A DNA stretch of 64,000 nt from Bisporella sp. PMI_857 (taxonomy: Eukaryota; Ascomycota; Leotiomycetes; Helotiales; Helotiaceae). The number at the start of each line of letters is the position of its first letter. The first letter of the stretch is position 1. This document shows, piece by piece, positions 23,103-35,058 of this stretch. Made by a program: the position numbers and the translations under genes. Under the pieces are notes generated by a model. The model saw only the letters and a program-made list of their open reading frames with translations, ran no database searches and was not told the DNA's origin. The DNA lies in assembly GCA_021307315.1 (NCBI GenBank), contig JAJSPD010000004.1, forward strand, positions 744,001-808,000, written 5' to 3'.

Positions 23103-25200
23103 TCATGCTGTGGGAGTTGGTAAACATCTACAAGCCGAGCTAACCCTCGAAATTGCATTGCCTGTGCAAGCGCTGGCTGCATAGTCTGGCAAAATACTGA
23201 CATCTGCAATGAAAGTCTTTGTGAACTCCCCGCAGAAGGCCTGACTCTCCTCAAGCCTACCTGGCGTACTGGTTGACCTCAACGCTCGCAGACAATTGTC
23301 TGCATTGCAGGTCTTTTTGCAAGAATCGCGCTTAGTCATCTTTACCACGAAGGCTCCTCGCTCAATGGTATTAATAAAGATGAATCCTGACTTGAATCTC
23401 GCATATGAGGACCATGATCCTGAATACTGGATTGTCCCGCCGCCTATGTCGGCATCATCTTCGGGATATATATCGAAGAAAGCAACTTCACACACGGCGT
23501 TGCCGGTAGGATCGCCCGGGATAGATGTGACATCATAAATACGAAGTCCAGCGCCGTAATTCGATTGATATGAAAGCCCTCCATAAACATACTGGTTGTG
23601 ATCGATTCCACGATTCGCCGCCTTATAGATTCCTGTCTGCTTAGGTGCTGCCAATGACTGAATGTCCCAGATATATGTGACAGGATAGCCATCGGCTGCA
23701 GGACCGACCAATTCTTCTTCATCACTTTCATCGTCCAGAAGAAGATGGGTTTGGTTCTGAACATCTAGGACCCAACCTTGGTGTGTGTAGGCCGCGCCTT
23801 CGTAAGATGTACGTGAGATGAGCTTTGGAGCAGTTTTATCTGTAACATCGGTGCTGCGTCTTTGATTAGCAATTAGGGTGATAGGATGTAGGGCTAGACA
23901 ACTTACATAGTTAAGGTGTCCTCATTATATTGGTAGCAGATATCTCGTCCTTCATACTGGGCATCTGGACCATGGTAAACGAGGCATTGGGCCTGGTACT
24001 GTTAGTTTTGGTCTCCATTAAGTGAATTCATTGTCTTACGTCGTGTACATATCCGTCCTGGGGATCACAGCCCAAATTTCCAGGCTTGGAAGGATCAGTA
24101 AGATCAATGAATATCATCCCACCCCTACAAGCTGATGATCGAGGTCGTGCTCCTACAGCGACTGCGTAGCCCTTCTCCTCGTTGATCACCACATTGTGTG
24201 TAGACCCCTGAGGAAGGTAATCGACATGGCCGGTCAAGCCTGCGGGATCTCCTACAATGTTATTGAAAGTCACGGGTGATGCTGGATCAACTGTAAGAAG
24301 CTAAGAATTCTGTAAGCATGGTATCCAGGGAGAATCATGTATTTACAAGCCCGCACCTTTTTCATATCAAAGATTTGTATTCCGTGTCCAGCAAGTTCAC
24401 TTCCGATGAGCATGTAGTTCTTGTAGCTTCGGATCTCGTGCCAGATTGAATAGGAGTTTGTTGGTGCAAACGATGGGCTGTTGCAAAATTAGTCTCGTTT
24501 CACACCGTACGAAAACTCCGGAGTTTATCAACATACAGAAATCCTAGTTGAACAAGTTGACCTGCCGAAGTGATCTCAAGTAGAGCAGTTCCCTCGTATG
24601 CCCCGTTGGCTACAGTTATTAGCCCATACTTCATATCCTTTTAAGTGCGGCCGCAACTTACCGACGAATTCTCGTCCAGACTCCTCATCAGTCCAGCCCC
24701 AGGACGAACTGCCTTCTCCAGTTGGGGCACCTAGATCTGCGTGGCTGATGAAGGAATAAAGGTCGACCTAGATAAACAGTAAGTACCAAATTACTCCTAT
24801 TTCTAGTTTAGGTGACAAACATTCTTGCATCTGAACTTGTGCGCTGGGTCCCCTGGAATGGGGATTGCAAAGCCATCCACACACTTCGCATAACCCAATT
24901 TCGGCCATTGGCTTGAGTCCATGGCGCCTATCTCAGTTTCTTTCTCCCAATGCGCCTGTCTCTGAGTCAGAATCTCTTTGGGATATGAGAGGCGGATTTG
25001 CTACCTTTTTTGAAGCCATAATTCGGGCATGCATGACTCCACTGTCGTAAAGTTCTGGATTTTGATCAGCTATTGAGGACAAACAATCGACACTTGTTTC
25101 TAAACTTACCGGCTGCGAGTTCCTCGTTCTTAGGAAGCTCTTTCGCGAGTGAAGTAGCCGCCGAAAACGCGACTGCGCTTATAATGGTATCGAAACGCAT
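23103..25200 (-). CDS. Secreted LVIVD / choice-of-anchor-B repeat protein
   Basis: Nine exons on the minus strand: 25110..25200, 25005..25054, 24821..24955, 24662..24767, 24537..24609, 24357..24477, 24040..24300, 23907..23992, 23103..23853. All junctions keep phase and give 557 aa. The N-terminus MRFDTIISAVAFSAATSLA is a signal peptide, so the product should be secreted or on the cell surface. The body is a beta-propeller of LVIVD-like repeats: GTALLEITSAGQLVQLGF, NYMLIGSELAGHGIQIFDM, STHNVVINEEKGYAVAVG, GGMIFIDLTDPSKP, GAGLRIYDVTSIPGDP. This is the pattern of the choice-of-anchor-B family, sometimes named regulatory-P-domain protein in fungi. Cysteines are frequent in the C-terminal tail (CKKTCNADNC), suggesting disulfides. 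No enzymatic activity is established for the family. Confidence 0.87.
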
Positions 25201-27512
25201 GATGAATGATGAACAACGCCTTGGCTAATCGAGAATTGCAAGGAACCAAGATCACGCAGGATGGAGCGGTACACTCGCAAATAGAGTGAAATATAGGCTC
25301 TTATACTAGCGTACTATTGTCTAAGGAACACAACGTTGAGAGCGACCATTTACCCTAACCTCGTGAGGATTCTAGTGTGGTGTTTGAGATCTAAGACCAA
25401 TAACTACGACCTCTATAAGAATATTGAAGGTGGGCTCGCGTACCACAATCGAATAGCAGCAAGGAGCTTATATAGCTTTTTAATATCCAAAGTCCTACCG
25501 ACACAGGTAACACTGCTTACAATACGACTTTCCATCCTTGTAATAATAGCACTAACAAGTAGCTTCCAATTCGGAGGCATCCATTGTAACACGAAATATC
25601 ACAGTGGCGGCTCATAATTCCCATAGTGGCCCAAGAAGCTAGAAACGGGCGAAAGTCTTCTTCAGATGTGCTGGGCTTTAAAAGGAAGGAAATAAAATGC
25701 TCGGCGTAGGCATCGTATTACGGCGTTGTGCTGGTTGGTCAGCTTGGTCTCGGCAAACGCATGTTGACGACTATCTTGGTGTATACACCGTTAAGATCTG
25801 CAATGGCATGTGTCTTGGCTACATAACGATATATTAGACTCCAAGATGCATGTACCGTAAGCTTTGCTCGCAAGACTGACTAGATTTGCAGAAGAAGCAC
25901 AACCGCCACACAACCAGGGTCATGGGCTAAGCTACGCCAGTCAAGAGCTTGGAATGCTTGGATTGCTTAGAGATACTTGGCGACGGTGTGACCATGAAGC
26001 CCGAAGAGGAAGGTCCGGCCATTGCAATTGTACATGCAAACTAATAGGAATGTAAAGATGACCGTGTTAGACTTTGTACGCTGTCATGATGCAACGAGAC
26101 TTTGTTTGGAGAACTCGAGAGAATTTGACCCAACCAACCAGAAGTTCCCAATTTCGCAAAGGGCCCACACAGCCTAGAACGGATCGTCACAAGTTTCACC
26201 ATATATGACGCAAGAGTGGGGGTGGGTTCTATCTAAGCGCTTTTTGTCTCCTCATTATCTACTAACAAGGAACGGAACTATACCCTTTACGCAGGTGTGT
26301 AAGAATTAATTAATCTGACTAATTAACACCGGAAAGTTAGAGAACAAGACTATTTTGTCTTCATAAATGTAAACTGTGATACATTAGATAGAGGTCAAAT
26401 TCACCCAGGAAGGCACACCTCGTAGAAGAGTTTGTTCGCAGAAACTTTTCAGGTATTCAATGCTCATCTTATCATCATCCTCTTTAACATGATATCTACA
26501 TAATACATTAAGGCAGTAACTTCAGCCCTGGACTTATGGTACTTAACCTCGAGACATACTTCATAAACCAAGGCTCAAGGGACATTCTATATGGTTAATT
26601 GAAATGTTCTTGTAAGTCCTCCTAACGTTCTTTTGATTCTTCACAGGCAGGAGACGAGATAAAAGCGGGTAACCTGTAGACAGTCGTGTGACGTTTACCC
26701 GCAGGGTGTGCGTGCTGTTTCTCTGAAACTACTGTTCTTAATTCAGATATCCTGCTTTCATTAGCATAACAGACAAGTGCAAGATAGAAGTAGAATATAG
26801 TGAGCCCCCTTTTCACAATGTTGGTAGACGCAGGGCAGACACCACTTTCTGATTAAATTCAGTCGCTCTACCAAGTATCGTTTCTCATCGTCAAATATCT
26901 AGATTATACAGTTCGCCTGTTGCCTTCACAGTGACTCGACGTGAATTGGTTTCCAAGATGAATTAAGTTTCAAAAGCCAGAGCCTCCTTCAATGGTCTTC
27001 TTCATATATCAATAGTTACTGGATATCTCGGAAACTTCGGTGTAGAAATTCTTGCTACTTATTCTGTGTGCAAACCACCATCAGCACAAAAGAGGTGCAG
27101 GCCCTCTATGGCGAGACGGTATTTTCTCAAGAAATGTCGGTTTTAGAGCTCTTCTTTCTTCAGATCATCTATACTTGGTTCTCAGCATCGAACAAAGCTG
27201 CTTATAAGCCAAGTATTGCGAAGAACAGCATTATGGCAGACTTCTTTTTATCGGTGCAACTTCAACATGCCTAATCGTGGTAAACGCAAAGCAGGAGGTG
27301 GAGGTGACTATTTCTCATGTCGCTTATGAAGTGCGGATAACTTCACACTCTGGCAATGGAGGTCATGATTCGACTGGGATATTCAACTCAGACTCTTTTC
27401 GACTTTATAAGAAAAGGTCGTCTCCACCAAGAAGCCGAATATGCTTTTATTGTCGTTCTGGCTTGAGCACCAAACAAACAATCCTGAGCATCTCGATATC
27501 AAATCCTCCAAG
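25201..27512. other. Gene-poor 2.3-kb stretch
   Basis: No supportable gene or RNA. ORFs are below 105 aa and show no family features. A loosely palindromic AT segment is at about 26298-26332. The right end should carry the promoter of the ketosamine-kinase-like gene. Confidence 0.4.
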
Positions 27513-28874
27513 ATGGCAAGCAAAACTGAGTCGATGCCCACTCCTCCCAACCAGAAGATTAAGCCTCCTTCAATCTATGGATACTTCTCACTAGACGATG
27601 CAGTTATTGATAGTGAGATAACATCTAATCCTCTAAACTGATAGAAGATTACTGACCGAAAACAGAGCTTTCTGAACTTGGTGCAAATGTCGTCTCTTCC
27701 CACGCCTATGGACGCTCTCAATGGTATCAATGTGTAAAGGTCGTTACAGAATTAGCAGGTGGGGCTACGAAGAGCTACTTCATCAAGGTAGAGCCCAAAG
27801 TTTCTCGTGCTCTCTCGTAGGATATGCGCCGGCCCTCTGACGTCCGCAGATCGCCACAGGAACCAACTGCGAGATCGTTTGCAAGGGTGAGTTCGAGAGC
27901 ATGAAAGCTATAAATGCCGTCCTGCCAACCATTGCACCAGAGCCATATGTGTGGGGCAAACAGAAGAATAAAGAAGCGTACTACATGATCTCCGAGTTTC
28001 GCATTATTGGTCAACAACCGCCCGAGCCCAAAAGGTTTACTGCTCGGCTGGCAGAGCTGCATCGTGTATCTATTTCCCCCACCGGTAAATTTGGATTCCA
28101 TACAACTACCTGCTTTGGCCGCGCAGCTCAACTAAGTGATATATGGGAGAGCTCCTGGGCAAAGCTCTACGAGAAACAGCTTGCTCACATGTTCGCTCTT
28201 GACCTCGGCCTGAACGGATCCTGGCCCGAGTTCCAGAGGATGTGTGATTTGACTCTTAAAAATACTATCCCGAGACTTCTTGGTGCACTCGAAAGCAATG
28301 GTCGAAGCATCAAACCTTGTCTTGTTCATGGCGACTGTTGGGACGAGAACACTGCTACCGATCTTGAGACCGGGGAGCCTTTCATTTTCGATTCTGGTGC
28401 ATTTTATGGCCACAACGAGTTTGAGCTGGGAACCTGGCGAACACCTCTTCATCGTTTAAGTGGCAAGGAATATGTTGATGCATATAAACGCAACTTTGCG
28501 CCTTCCGAGCCTGGTGAGTTCTTTACATTTTTTGGCATCTTAAATTTGGCGTAGATGCTGATATTTGAACTCTAGCGGAGGAATGGGATGATAGAAACTT
28601 ACTGTACTCTATTCGCTTCGACATCGGCTGCTCTATTTTGGAACCTGGCTGCTCTCAGCGTGCGGAGTAAGTCATAATTCCATGATCCTGTGAGATTTGG
28701 CATTCCCTAACATCTGATAATGACTGGTATGACAGCGTTTTCGCCAATATGAAACAATTGTTCAGAAAATACTTTCCCGAAGACTACGCGGCTTTCATCC
28801 AAGACATTGGTGAACTAGCAGTTAGCACTGCAGGAGTAGGAGGCGAGAAACAAAATATCAAGAAACTTGAGTGA
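27513..28874 (+). CDS. Fructosamine/ketosamine-3-kinase family protein
   Basis: Member of the fructosamine-3-kinase (ketosamine kinase) branch of the protein-kinase-like fold. Characterised members phosphorylate sugar amines on glycated proteins. Five exons: 27513..27612, 27666..27787, 27850..28513, 28576..28666, 28736..28874, total 371 aa. The start is the Met of MASKTESMPTPP; an in-frame ATG at 27441 is possible but upstream sequence looks non-coding. The nucleotide-binding strand with Lys is in GGATKSYFIK, and the Glu of CKGEFESMKAI follows. The catalytic loop reads LVHGDCWDEN where FN3K has HGDLWxGN. The metal-binding Asp is in FIFDSGAFYGHNEFELG, matching the FD..YGHxExD block. The Gly-to-Glu change in the loop is unusual (see findings). 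All introns are 48-70 nt. Confidence 0.85.
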
Positions 28875-31392
28875 ACATGAGAGGGTTGCGATACGGACTG
28901 GGAATACGAACATGGTTAATAGCGAGACTTTTGATAGACCATAACTCTCTAGACTACTTTTTACCACTACAAAAAATTTTCTTACGATGCTATCACCAAT
29001 ATTAGGAAAAGGAGAATAAGTAATACAATTCCTTACATGAGCATTACTTCATATAGTCGCATGAGCTTCGTAATTATAACCTTGTTCCTATATGGTACAC
29101 TTAAGGCAGTTTCCATCTAAGTGATGGAGTAGATGTCCTAATTGGCTCCTCATGGTGCAATTTCGATGGGAGAGGTCTTGGGCCACCTCGTAATTCAGAT
29201 GGGAACACCCAATTGTTTGTTCGTCTTTCCCTCGTACAGATACTGCTATAGAGAGTCGTCTATATGAGTGCCCTGCCGGCTCTCTGTCCCTTTTGGAGAA
29301 AGGCGAACCATATTGCTTCGCCGACGGATGAATACCAGAGCTGTGGCGTTTATTGCGATCACGATTTTGGCAGTGATTCTCAGGCTGTCACTCGGCGGTT
29401 CGGAAATATCAGAGTTAAAAATTAGTTTCAGTACTCTTAGAGCTTGTAGTTACATTGGCGGTTAATTCTGTGCTTGATTATAATTCTGTTGTGGAACTAC
29501 GGCGAGAAGAGGATGTAGAAGATGAGGTCGCGCTCAGTTCTTGACTCGATATTGAGGACGTAGATGTTGGGATAATGTTACTGTTTCGACCAAGGGTGGA
29601 GCTGGTGGTGTTATAGTAATCCCTGGTGGATATTGTTGAGAACTTATCGTTATAAAGAGCATGAAGTGGAAGGTATCACTGAATGTCAGATTGAATATTG
29701 GGTTACCATTATTCTCATTTGTTCTGATATTTTATTTATGGTGATTTCTAGAAAGAGTATCTATTATGATTTAGCTGGTATGCTGAGATAAGTATACCCT
29801 AAAACTAACTGGAGGTTTCGAGTTCGTCGGTCTGCCAATTTATATAAGACAGTAGTTTACTTGATTAATAAAACAACCCAGAATTTCAGGGCCAGACACC
29901 GAATATACTATAATGATATCTCCCACTTCATAGATAGGGAGAATATTCGGATCCTCTAGGCAGGAAGGGTGCTGATAGAGGATTAATAACCTGTCCCTTT
30001 TTTGGCCTGGCGAGAAAGATGAATAGCAGATATTGATTTTCACCCAGCCGAGATACAATAACGCTCTAAAAGGGTGAAAATACCACACAAACATTGATCA
30101 AGCTTTCTGATAAAAAGGAGAGTAGGTGTGCCGGAGCTATGCCAAGAAAACACATAGCTCGATGGTTTTTGGTTTAGCGGGGGAAGTCTATACTAAACTT
30201 ACACACCTGTCAGGCCGACGAAGAAGGGGAATGACAGATTGAGTGGGATAAGATCAGGCCTTCGGATTGGGCATTCTAAGAAACCTAAATCTGAGAAAGT
30301 CACGTCTCCGCTACAGAAGACTAGATGAAGGTATAAAACAAACGAATCTAGACCGACAGTCATGGTATTTCTCAATCAACAGAGTTGCGGAGGTAGCATA
30401 TATATATCAACGACATGTTTTCTAGTCAAGCGACGTTCGGCTAGTATAGTCCCACAACGAGAGCTTACCCGAGCCGAATGGGGCATATCCAGAAGGAAAA
30501 TGGTTTGCTTTAAGAGGTATCCCAAACAGGTAACGTCTATCCCTGCGTGCCGAAAAAACTTTATAGTTTGGGGGTCTCAAATCTCCACCACATAAATATA
30601 TAAAGTTATAATCTGTTCGCTATTGTTCTTTAGCTATTCTCTATAAGGGCTTAACTTGCAGTTAGAAAAATACTCTAGTTTGGCTCTACTATTGATCGTC
30701 CTAGTAAAAGCGTCAAAAGCTGCTATAGCTATTACCCCTTGTTTTATTATAACTATTAACCTGTCTTCGGAATTCAAGGCTGTAGCATAAAGCTTTTACA
30801 GGTTCAAATATAGTTCCAAAGTTTGAAGATACAGAGTATAAGGAAACCTGCCTGCCGGATTTATCCGGACCAAAGTAGAAAGGTACACAAAATGCCAAGC
30901 ATCTTAATAAGCGAGGAATAATTTATCGCCCTTACCAGATATTGTATTCATAGCCACGCTAGTCGTATTTATTATGGCATTATATATATGTCACGTGAAA
31001 ATGTAGCGTTCAACCATCCCCATCCCATTTCCATGTCGATAATAGGTGATGCTTTATGAGCAACCTCGAGTCGGATAACTATGTCCATATTCTGGTCTCC
31101 TTGATATATCACCCACTTTTGCGTTTGTGCAGCTGCTAATGTACATTTTTTCTCACCACAAGATGCATGGCTCGCTCGAAATGGGTGCAGAGAGCCGCCA
31201 TCATCTTCTGCAGTGCTGGCTGCGATCGGCTGTTCTGGCGCGCTCGAAGCGATGATGCACCACGCCATGCCGCGAGGCTGTGGTCCAGCTGAGCCGTACG
31301 AGCACAACCTTGACCCAAACTATACTCCTACCTCAACGAATGCATGCATATCGACCCTGCGAGAACTATTCACCAGCATACTAACTTAAACC
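28875..31392. other. AT-rich repeat-bearing region left of the HET-ankyrin gene
   Basis: About 2.5 kb without a gene. AT content is clearly higher than in neighbouring genes. ORFs such as 29840-30094 minus and 30362-30595 plus are short and unrecognised and look like decayed transposon sequence. A repeat-family copy lies at 30531-30639. The last 200 bases before 31393 should be the promoter of the HET-ankyrin gene. Confidence 0.5.
30531..30639 (-). repeat. Left copy of inverted repeat flanking the HET-ankyrin gene
   Basis: Read on the minus strand, this segment matches the plus strand at 35059-35154 over about 95 bases. The shared blocks are AGAACAATAGCGAACAGAT, then TGGTGGAGATTT, then CCAAACTAT and a T-run followed by CGGCAC. 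One 20-base segment in the middle is diverged. The outer part (30531-30558) also matches 37312-37340 with one mismatch in 29. Confidence 0.8.
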
Positions 31393-34300
31393 ATGCGTTT
31401 ACTTCATACGGAGAGCCTCGACGTGGTCCAGTTCAGCGGTGCGGACGTCCCGCGCTACGCTATCCTGTCCCATACGTGGGAAGAAGAAGAGGTCACCCTG
31501 CAGGATATGCAAGGCGTCCACCCCACGAGCAAGCGGGGATACGACAAGGTCAAACGATGTTGTGCCTTTGCTCGCGCCGACGGATTCGAGCACGTGTGGA
31601 TAGACACATGCTGCATTGACAAGACAAACAGCGTGGAGCTCTCCGAGGCCATCAACTCGATGTACCGTTGGTACCAGGAGGCGGCCGTATGTTACGGCTT
31701 TCTCGCAGACGTGCCTTCGAGAGCCACATTCTCCGGCAGTCGGTGGTTCACGAGAGGGTGGACTCTCCAAGAGCTGATCGCCCCGGCGACCGTGATATTT
31801 CTCGACGAGGGATGGAAGGTAATGGGCTCTAAGGCGAGCTTAGGCCAAGACATCGAGGACTGCACCGGCATACCTGCAGGCATCCTCTCTGGCGAAGATG
31901 ACTTCGAAGCGTTCAGCATCGCCCAGCGCCTGTCGTGGGCTGCCAAGAGAACGACATCACGGATAGAGGATCGTGCGTACAGCTTGCTGGGCATGTTCGG
32001 CATCCACATGCCGCTCATCTACGGAGAGAGAGAAAATGCCTTCATTCGGCTGCAGGAGGAAATCATGAAGGTCTCAGATGACCAGTCTCTCTTCGCTTGG
32101 AAAGACCTCGACAGTCGCGGTGGAATTCTCGCAACGTCTCCATCTGCATTTGCGGATTCGGGCAATATCGTCCGGCTGACGAACCCCTTCGGCACCTCTG
32201 CCAGCTCCTTGACCGTGAGCAGCAGAGGGATCCAATTCCAAGTTGAAATTCTCGGTATCGGCCCGCGAATGCTGGGTCTCGCGATCCTCCAGTGTCAAGA
32301 AGGGCGTCCGGGGCAACGCCAGGAAGCGAAGCGGATCGCCATCTACCTGAGAGATCTGTCCCTGACGATGGGCGAATGGGAGAGAGTTGGGAGCCAAGAA
32401 TTCGAGCTGCTGGATCTAACACGATTCAAACTCTCTCAGTATCCCATGAGAAGCATATGCGTTCGGAAGGGGCGCATGACTCGCAGACGGAAACCTGAGG
32501 ATGGAGAGAACTCTGCGACGCAGACCTACTCTGATATTGCTTTGATGGGCTTCATGGAGCAGACCGCCCTGCTCGAGGCAGCACAAGAAGGACTCGAGAG
32601 CGTCGTGTGGGTGGTGCTCACCAGAGGCGATGTCCGGGCCGACTTGAGGGACGGGAACGGACGGACGGCATTGTCGCTCGCGGTTGGAAAGGGCTACGAG
32701 GCGGTCGTCCAGATGCTGCTGGCCCGAGGCGATGTTCGTCCGGAAGCGGTACATGCAGACGGGCTCACGATCCTGTCGTGGGCGGCGTCTCTCGGGCTCG
32801 ATAGCATCGTCAAGCTCCTGCTTAAGTCGGGGAAAGTCGACGTCAACTCGGTCAGCCAAGACCGCCTGAAGTCCACTCCGCTGTGCCAGGCTGCCGAGAA
32901 CGGGCATGAGACAGTGACGCGGCTGCTGCTCAATATCGAGGCCAGCATTGACATGAAGAATGCGATGGGGAAGACGCCGCTGTGGCTGGCCGCCGAGAAC
33001 GGGCATGAGGCAGTGGTCCGGCTGCTGCTTGCCAGGGGCGCCAATATCAGCCCGGTGAACTGGCTCGACGAGACTCCATTATTCATAGCGGCCGAGAAGG
33101 GCCACGGGCCGGTCGTGCAGCTGCTGCTCGACGGTGGCGCCAACGCTGGGGCGAAGAATTGCTCGACGTGGACCCCGCTGCTCAAAGCAGCCGTCAACGG
33201 GCACGGGGCGGTCGTGCAGCAACTGCTCGACCGGGGCGGCGATGCCGAGGAGGGTTATGAATCTGTCGCGAGGCTGCTGCTCGACGAAGGCCCTGGATCG
33301 GAGGCGGACGGGGATGGGGACTGGAGCAAGACTCCGCTGCACTGGGCCGCAGAGAATGGCCGCGCCGCCGCAGTGCAACTGCTTCTTAAACGCGCCAACG
33401 TCGATGTGAACAGCCGGAGGATGACTTACCTCACGCCGCTGTCGCTCGCCGTCAAGAACGGGCACGAAGCTGTCGTGAAGCTGCTGCTCAGTAGCGGCGC
33501 AGAGGCCAACCTGGGGGATGGCGGCCACTACCCCAAGACGCCACTGCTGTACGCTATCGCGGGAGGGAACGAAGATATTGTACGGCTCCTTCTCGACGCG
33601 GGCGCCAATACAGAGTTGAGGGACCATGAGCAGTATGATCGTGGCGACACGCCGCTGCTGTTGGCAGCCAGGGAGGGCCACACGGCGGCGGTCCAGCTGC
33701 TTCTCGACAAGGGTGCCTACGTCGAGGCGGCGGATCGGGAGACGAAAACACCTTTATTTGTAGCCGCGGAGAGAGGCTATGATGCTATTGTGAAGCTGCT
33801 CCTCGACAAGGGCGCGGTCGAGACCAAGACGCTCCGGTTTGACGAGACGCCGTTGTCTCGGGCCGCTGCGAATGGACATGCGGCTGTCATGCGGCTGCTG
33901 CTCGAGAGGCGTGCCGGCGCCGATCTGATGGACCAGGACTCTGGCAAGGCTTTGCTGAGGAACGCCGCCACGAATGGGCATGAGGCTGTCGTGCGGCTGC
34001 TCCTGGAGAAGGGGACCGACGTCGAGGCCGCGCAGAAGGGGTCCTCTATGGAGAGCCCACTGGTGCAGGCTGCCCGCGCGGGCCATGAAGCCGTGGTCCG
34101 GCTGCTGCTCGACCATGGTGCCAACCCGGGCGTGAGCGGTGCTGAAGGACGCAGCCGCTCGCCGCTGGTACCGGCCGCCCAGCGTGGGCACGAGTCCATC
34201 GTGCGGCTGCTCCTGGAGAGAGGCGCAAATCCCAATCCCAAGATCGAGAGCCCCTACATGGGCCCGCTGCAGTACGCGGCCAAGGAAGGCCACGCAGCCA

Positions 34301-34743
34301 TCGTGCGGCTCCTCCTCGAGAAAGGGGCCGACACAGAGGCGACGGAGCAATATGACCGGACGGCGCTGTTCTCTGCCACCAAGGAGGGCCATGAAGCTGT
34401 TGTGCAGCTGCTGCTCGAGCACGGGGCTAACACCGAGGTGACGAACGACAGCAACCAGACTCCGCTGATCTTAGCTACCTATCAGAGACGCCAGGCGATC
34501 GTGCAGCTGCTCCTCGACGGGGGCGCCGACGTCGAGGCAGCAGATCGGACTGGCCGGACGCCTCTCTGGTGGGCGGCCGAGCAGGGCCAGGAGCAAATCG
34601 CGCAGCTGCTTCTCGACAAGGGCGCCAACCCCGAGAGAGTGGATGGAGAAGGCAAGACACCGCTGCAGATGGCGCTTCGGCGTGAACAATGGACGATTGT
34701 GCGGCTGATGAGATCCCGTGCTGGCACTGCTGGGTCATCGTAA
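31393..34743 (+). CDS. HET-domain / ankyrin-repeat protein (HET-E/D-like N-terminus, no NACHT)
   Basis: Intronless 1116-aa gene. The N-terminus MRLLHTESLDVVQF then YAILSHTWEEEEVTLQDMQG is the HET-E/HET-D type of HET domain. It continues with VWIDTCCIDKTNSVELSEAI, the RWFTRGWTLQELIAP block, and the AYSLLGMFGIHMPLIYGE block (about residues 1-260), and then a linker to about 375. In HET-E/HET-D a NACHT NTPase and WD40 repeats would follow; here there is no P-loop, and 21-22 ankyrin repeats follow directly (about 380-1110, consensus TPL..AAE.GHEAVVRLLLE.GA). HET domains execute cell death and repeats often sense partners, so an allorecognition or inflammasome-like sensor is plausible but inferred. 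The gene is GC-rich (by eye about 60% or more) in an AT-rich island. One repeat (near residue 617) has lost its first half. Confidence 0.92.
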   Translation: MRLLHTESLDVVQFSGADVPRYAILSHTWEEEEVTLQDMQGVHPTSKRGYDKVKRCCAFARADGFEHVWIDTCCIDKTNSVELSEAINSMYRWYQEAAVCYGFLADVPSRATFSGSRWFTRGWTLQELIAPATVIFLDEGWKVMGSKASLGQDIEDCTGIPAGILSGEDDFEAFSIAQRLSWAAKRTTSRIEDRAYSLLGMFGIHMPLIYGERENAFIRLQEEIMKVSDDQSLFAWKDLDSRGGILATSPSAFADSGNIVRLTNPFGTSASSLTVSSRGIQFQVEILGIGPRMLGLAILQCQEGRPGQRQEAKRIAIYLRDLSLTMGEWERVGSQEFELLDLTRFKLSQYPMRSICVRKGRMTRRRKPEDGENSATQTYSDIALMGFMEQTALLEAAQEGLESVVWVVLTRGDVRADLRDGNGRTALSLAVGKGYEAVVQMLLARGDVRPEAVHADGLTILSWAASLGLDSIVKLLLKSGKVDVNSVSQDRLKSTPLCQAAENGHETVTRLLLNIEASIDMKNAMGKTPLWLAAENGHEAVVRLLLARGANISPVNWLDETPLFIAAEKGHGPVVQLLLDGGANAGAKNCSTWTPLLKAAVNGHGAVVQQLLDRGGDAEEGYESVARLLLDEGPGSEADGDGDWSKTPLHWAAENGRAAAVQLLLKRANVDVNSRRMTYLTPLSLAVKNGHEAVVKLLLSSGAEANLGDGGHYPKTPLLYAIAGGNEDIVRLLLDAGANTELRDHEQYDRGDTPLLLAAREGHTAAVQLLLDKGAYVEAADRETKTPLFVAAERGYDAIVKLLLDKGAVETKTLRFDETPLSRAAANGHAAVMRLLLERRAGADLMDQDSGKALLRNAATNGHEAVVRLLLEKGTDVEAAQKGSSMESPLVQAARAGHEAVVRLLLDHGANPGVSGAEGRSRSPLVPAAQRGHESIVRLLLERGANPNPKIESPYMGPLQYAAKEGHAAIVRLLLEKGADTEATEQYDRTALFSATKEGHEAVVQLLLEHGANTEVTNDSNQTPLILATYQRRQAIVQLLLDGGADVEAADRTGRTPLWWAAEQGQEQIAQLLLDKGANPERVDGEGKTPLQMALRREQWTIVRLMRSRAGTAGSS

Positions 34744-35058
34744 CCGCATTGCTCTACCACAGAACGCATGCCAGGGCTTCGGCGACTTTCCACAGTCAGA
34801 GAACAGCTGGACCTACAGCTCTGCACCAGAGTCTGGGATGTGTATCGTCAAGATAGGAATCAGACACGAGTAAGCGTCGTCTATGCTCCGCCAGTAGGCA
34901 TGTGCAGCCACAGGGAAGGGAGACAGTGCAACAGGTGCCCGGTATCTGCAGGCTGTAGGGATTGGGCATGTTGGATATAGCTACCTAATGCAATTGTTGT
35001 TCTGCCTGCATGGTTCACATGAAATAGAGCTGCAGCCATCCAGGAGCTACTTTCAGAG

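Noticed and set aside
31399..34826. Many long minus-strand and alternative-frame ORFs (100-222 aa) inside the HET-ankyrin gene
   Set aside because: They are shadows produced by the high GC and repeated codons of the real gene; translations are Arg/Ser/Leu-biased and show no family.
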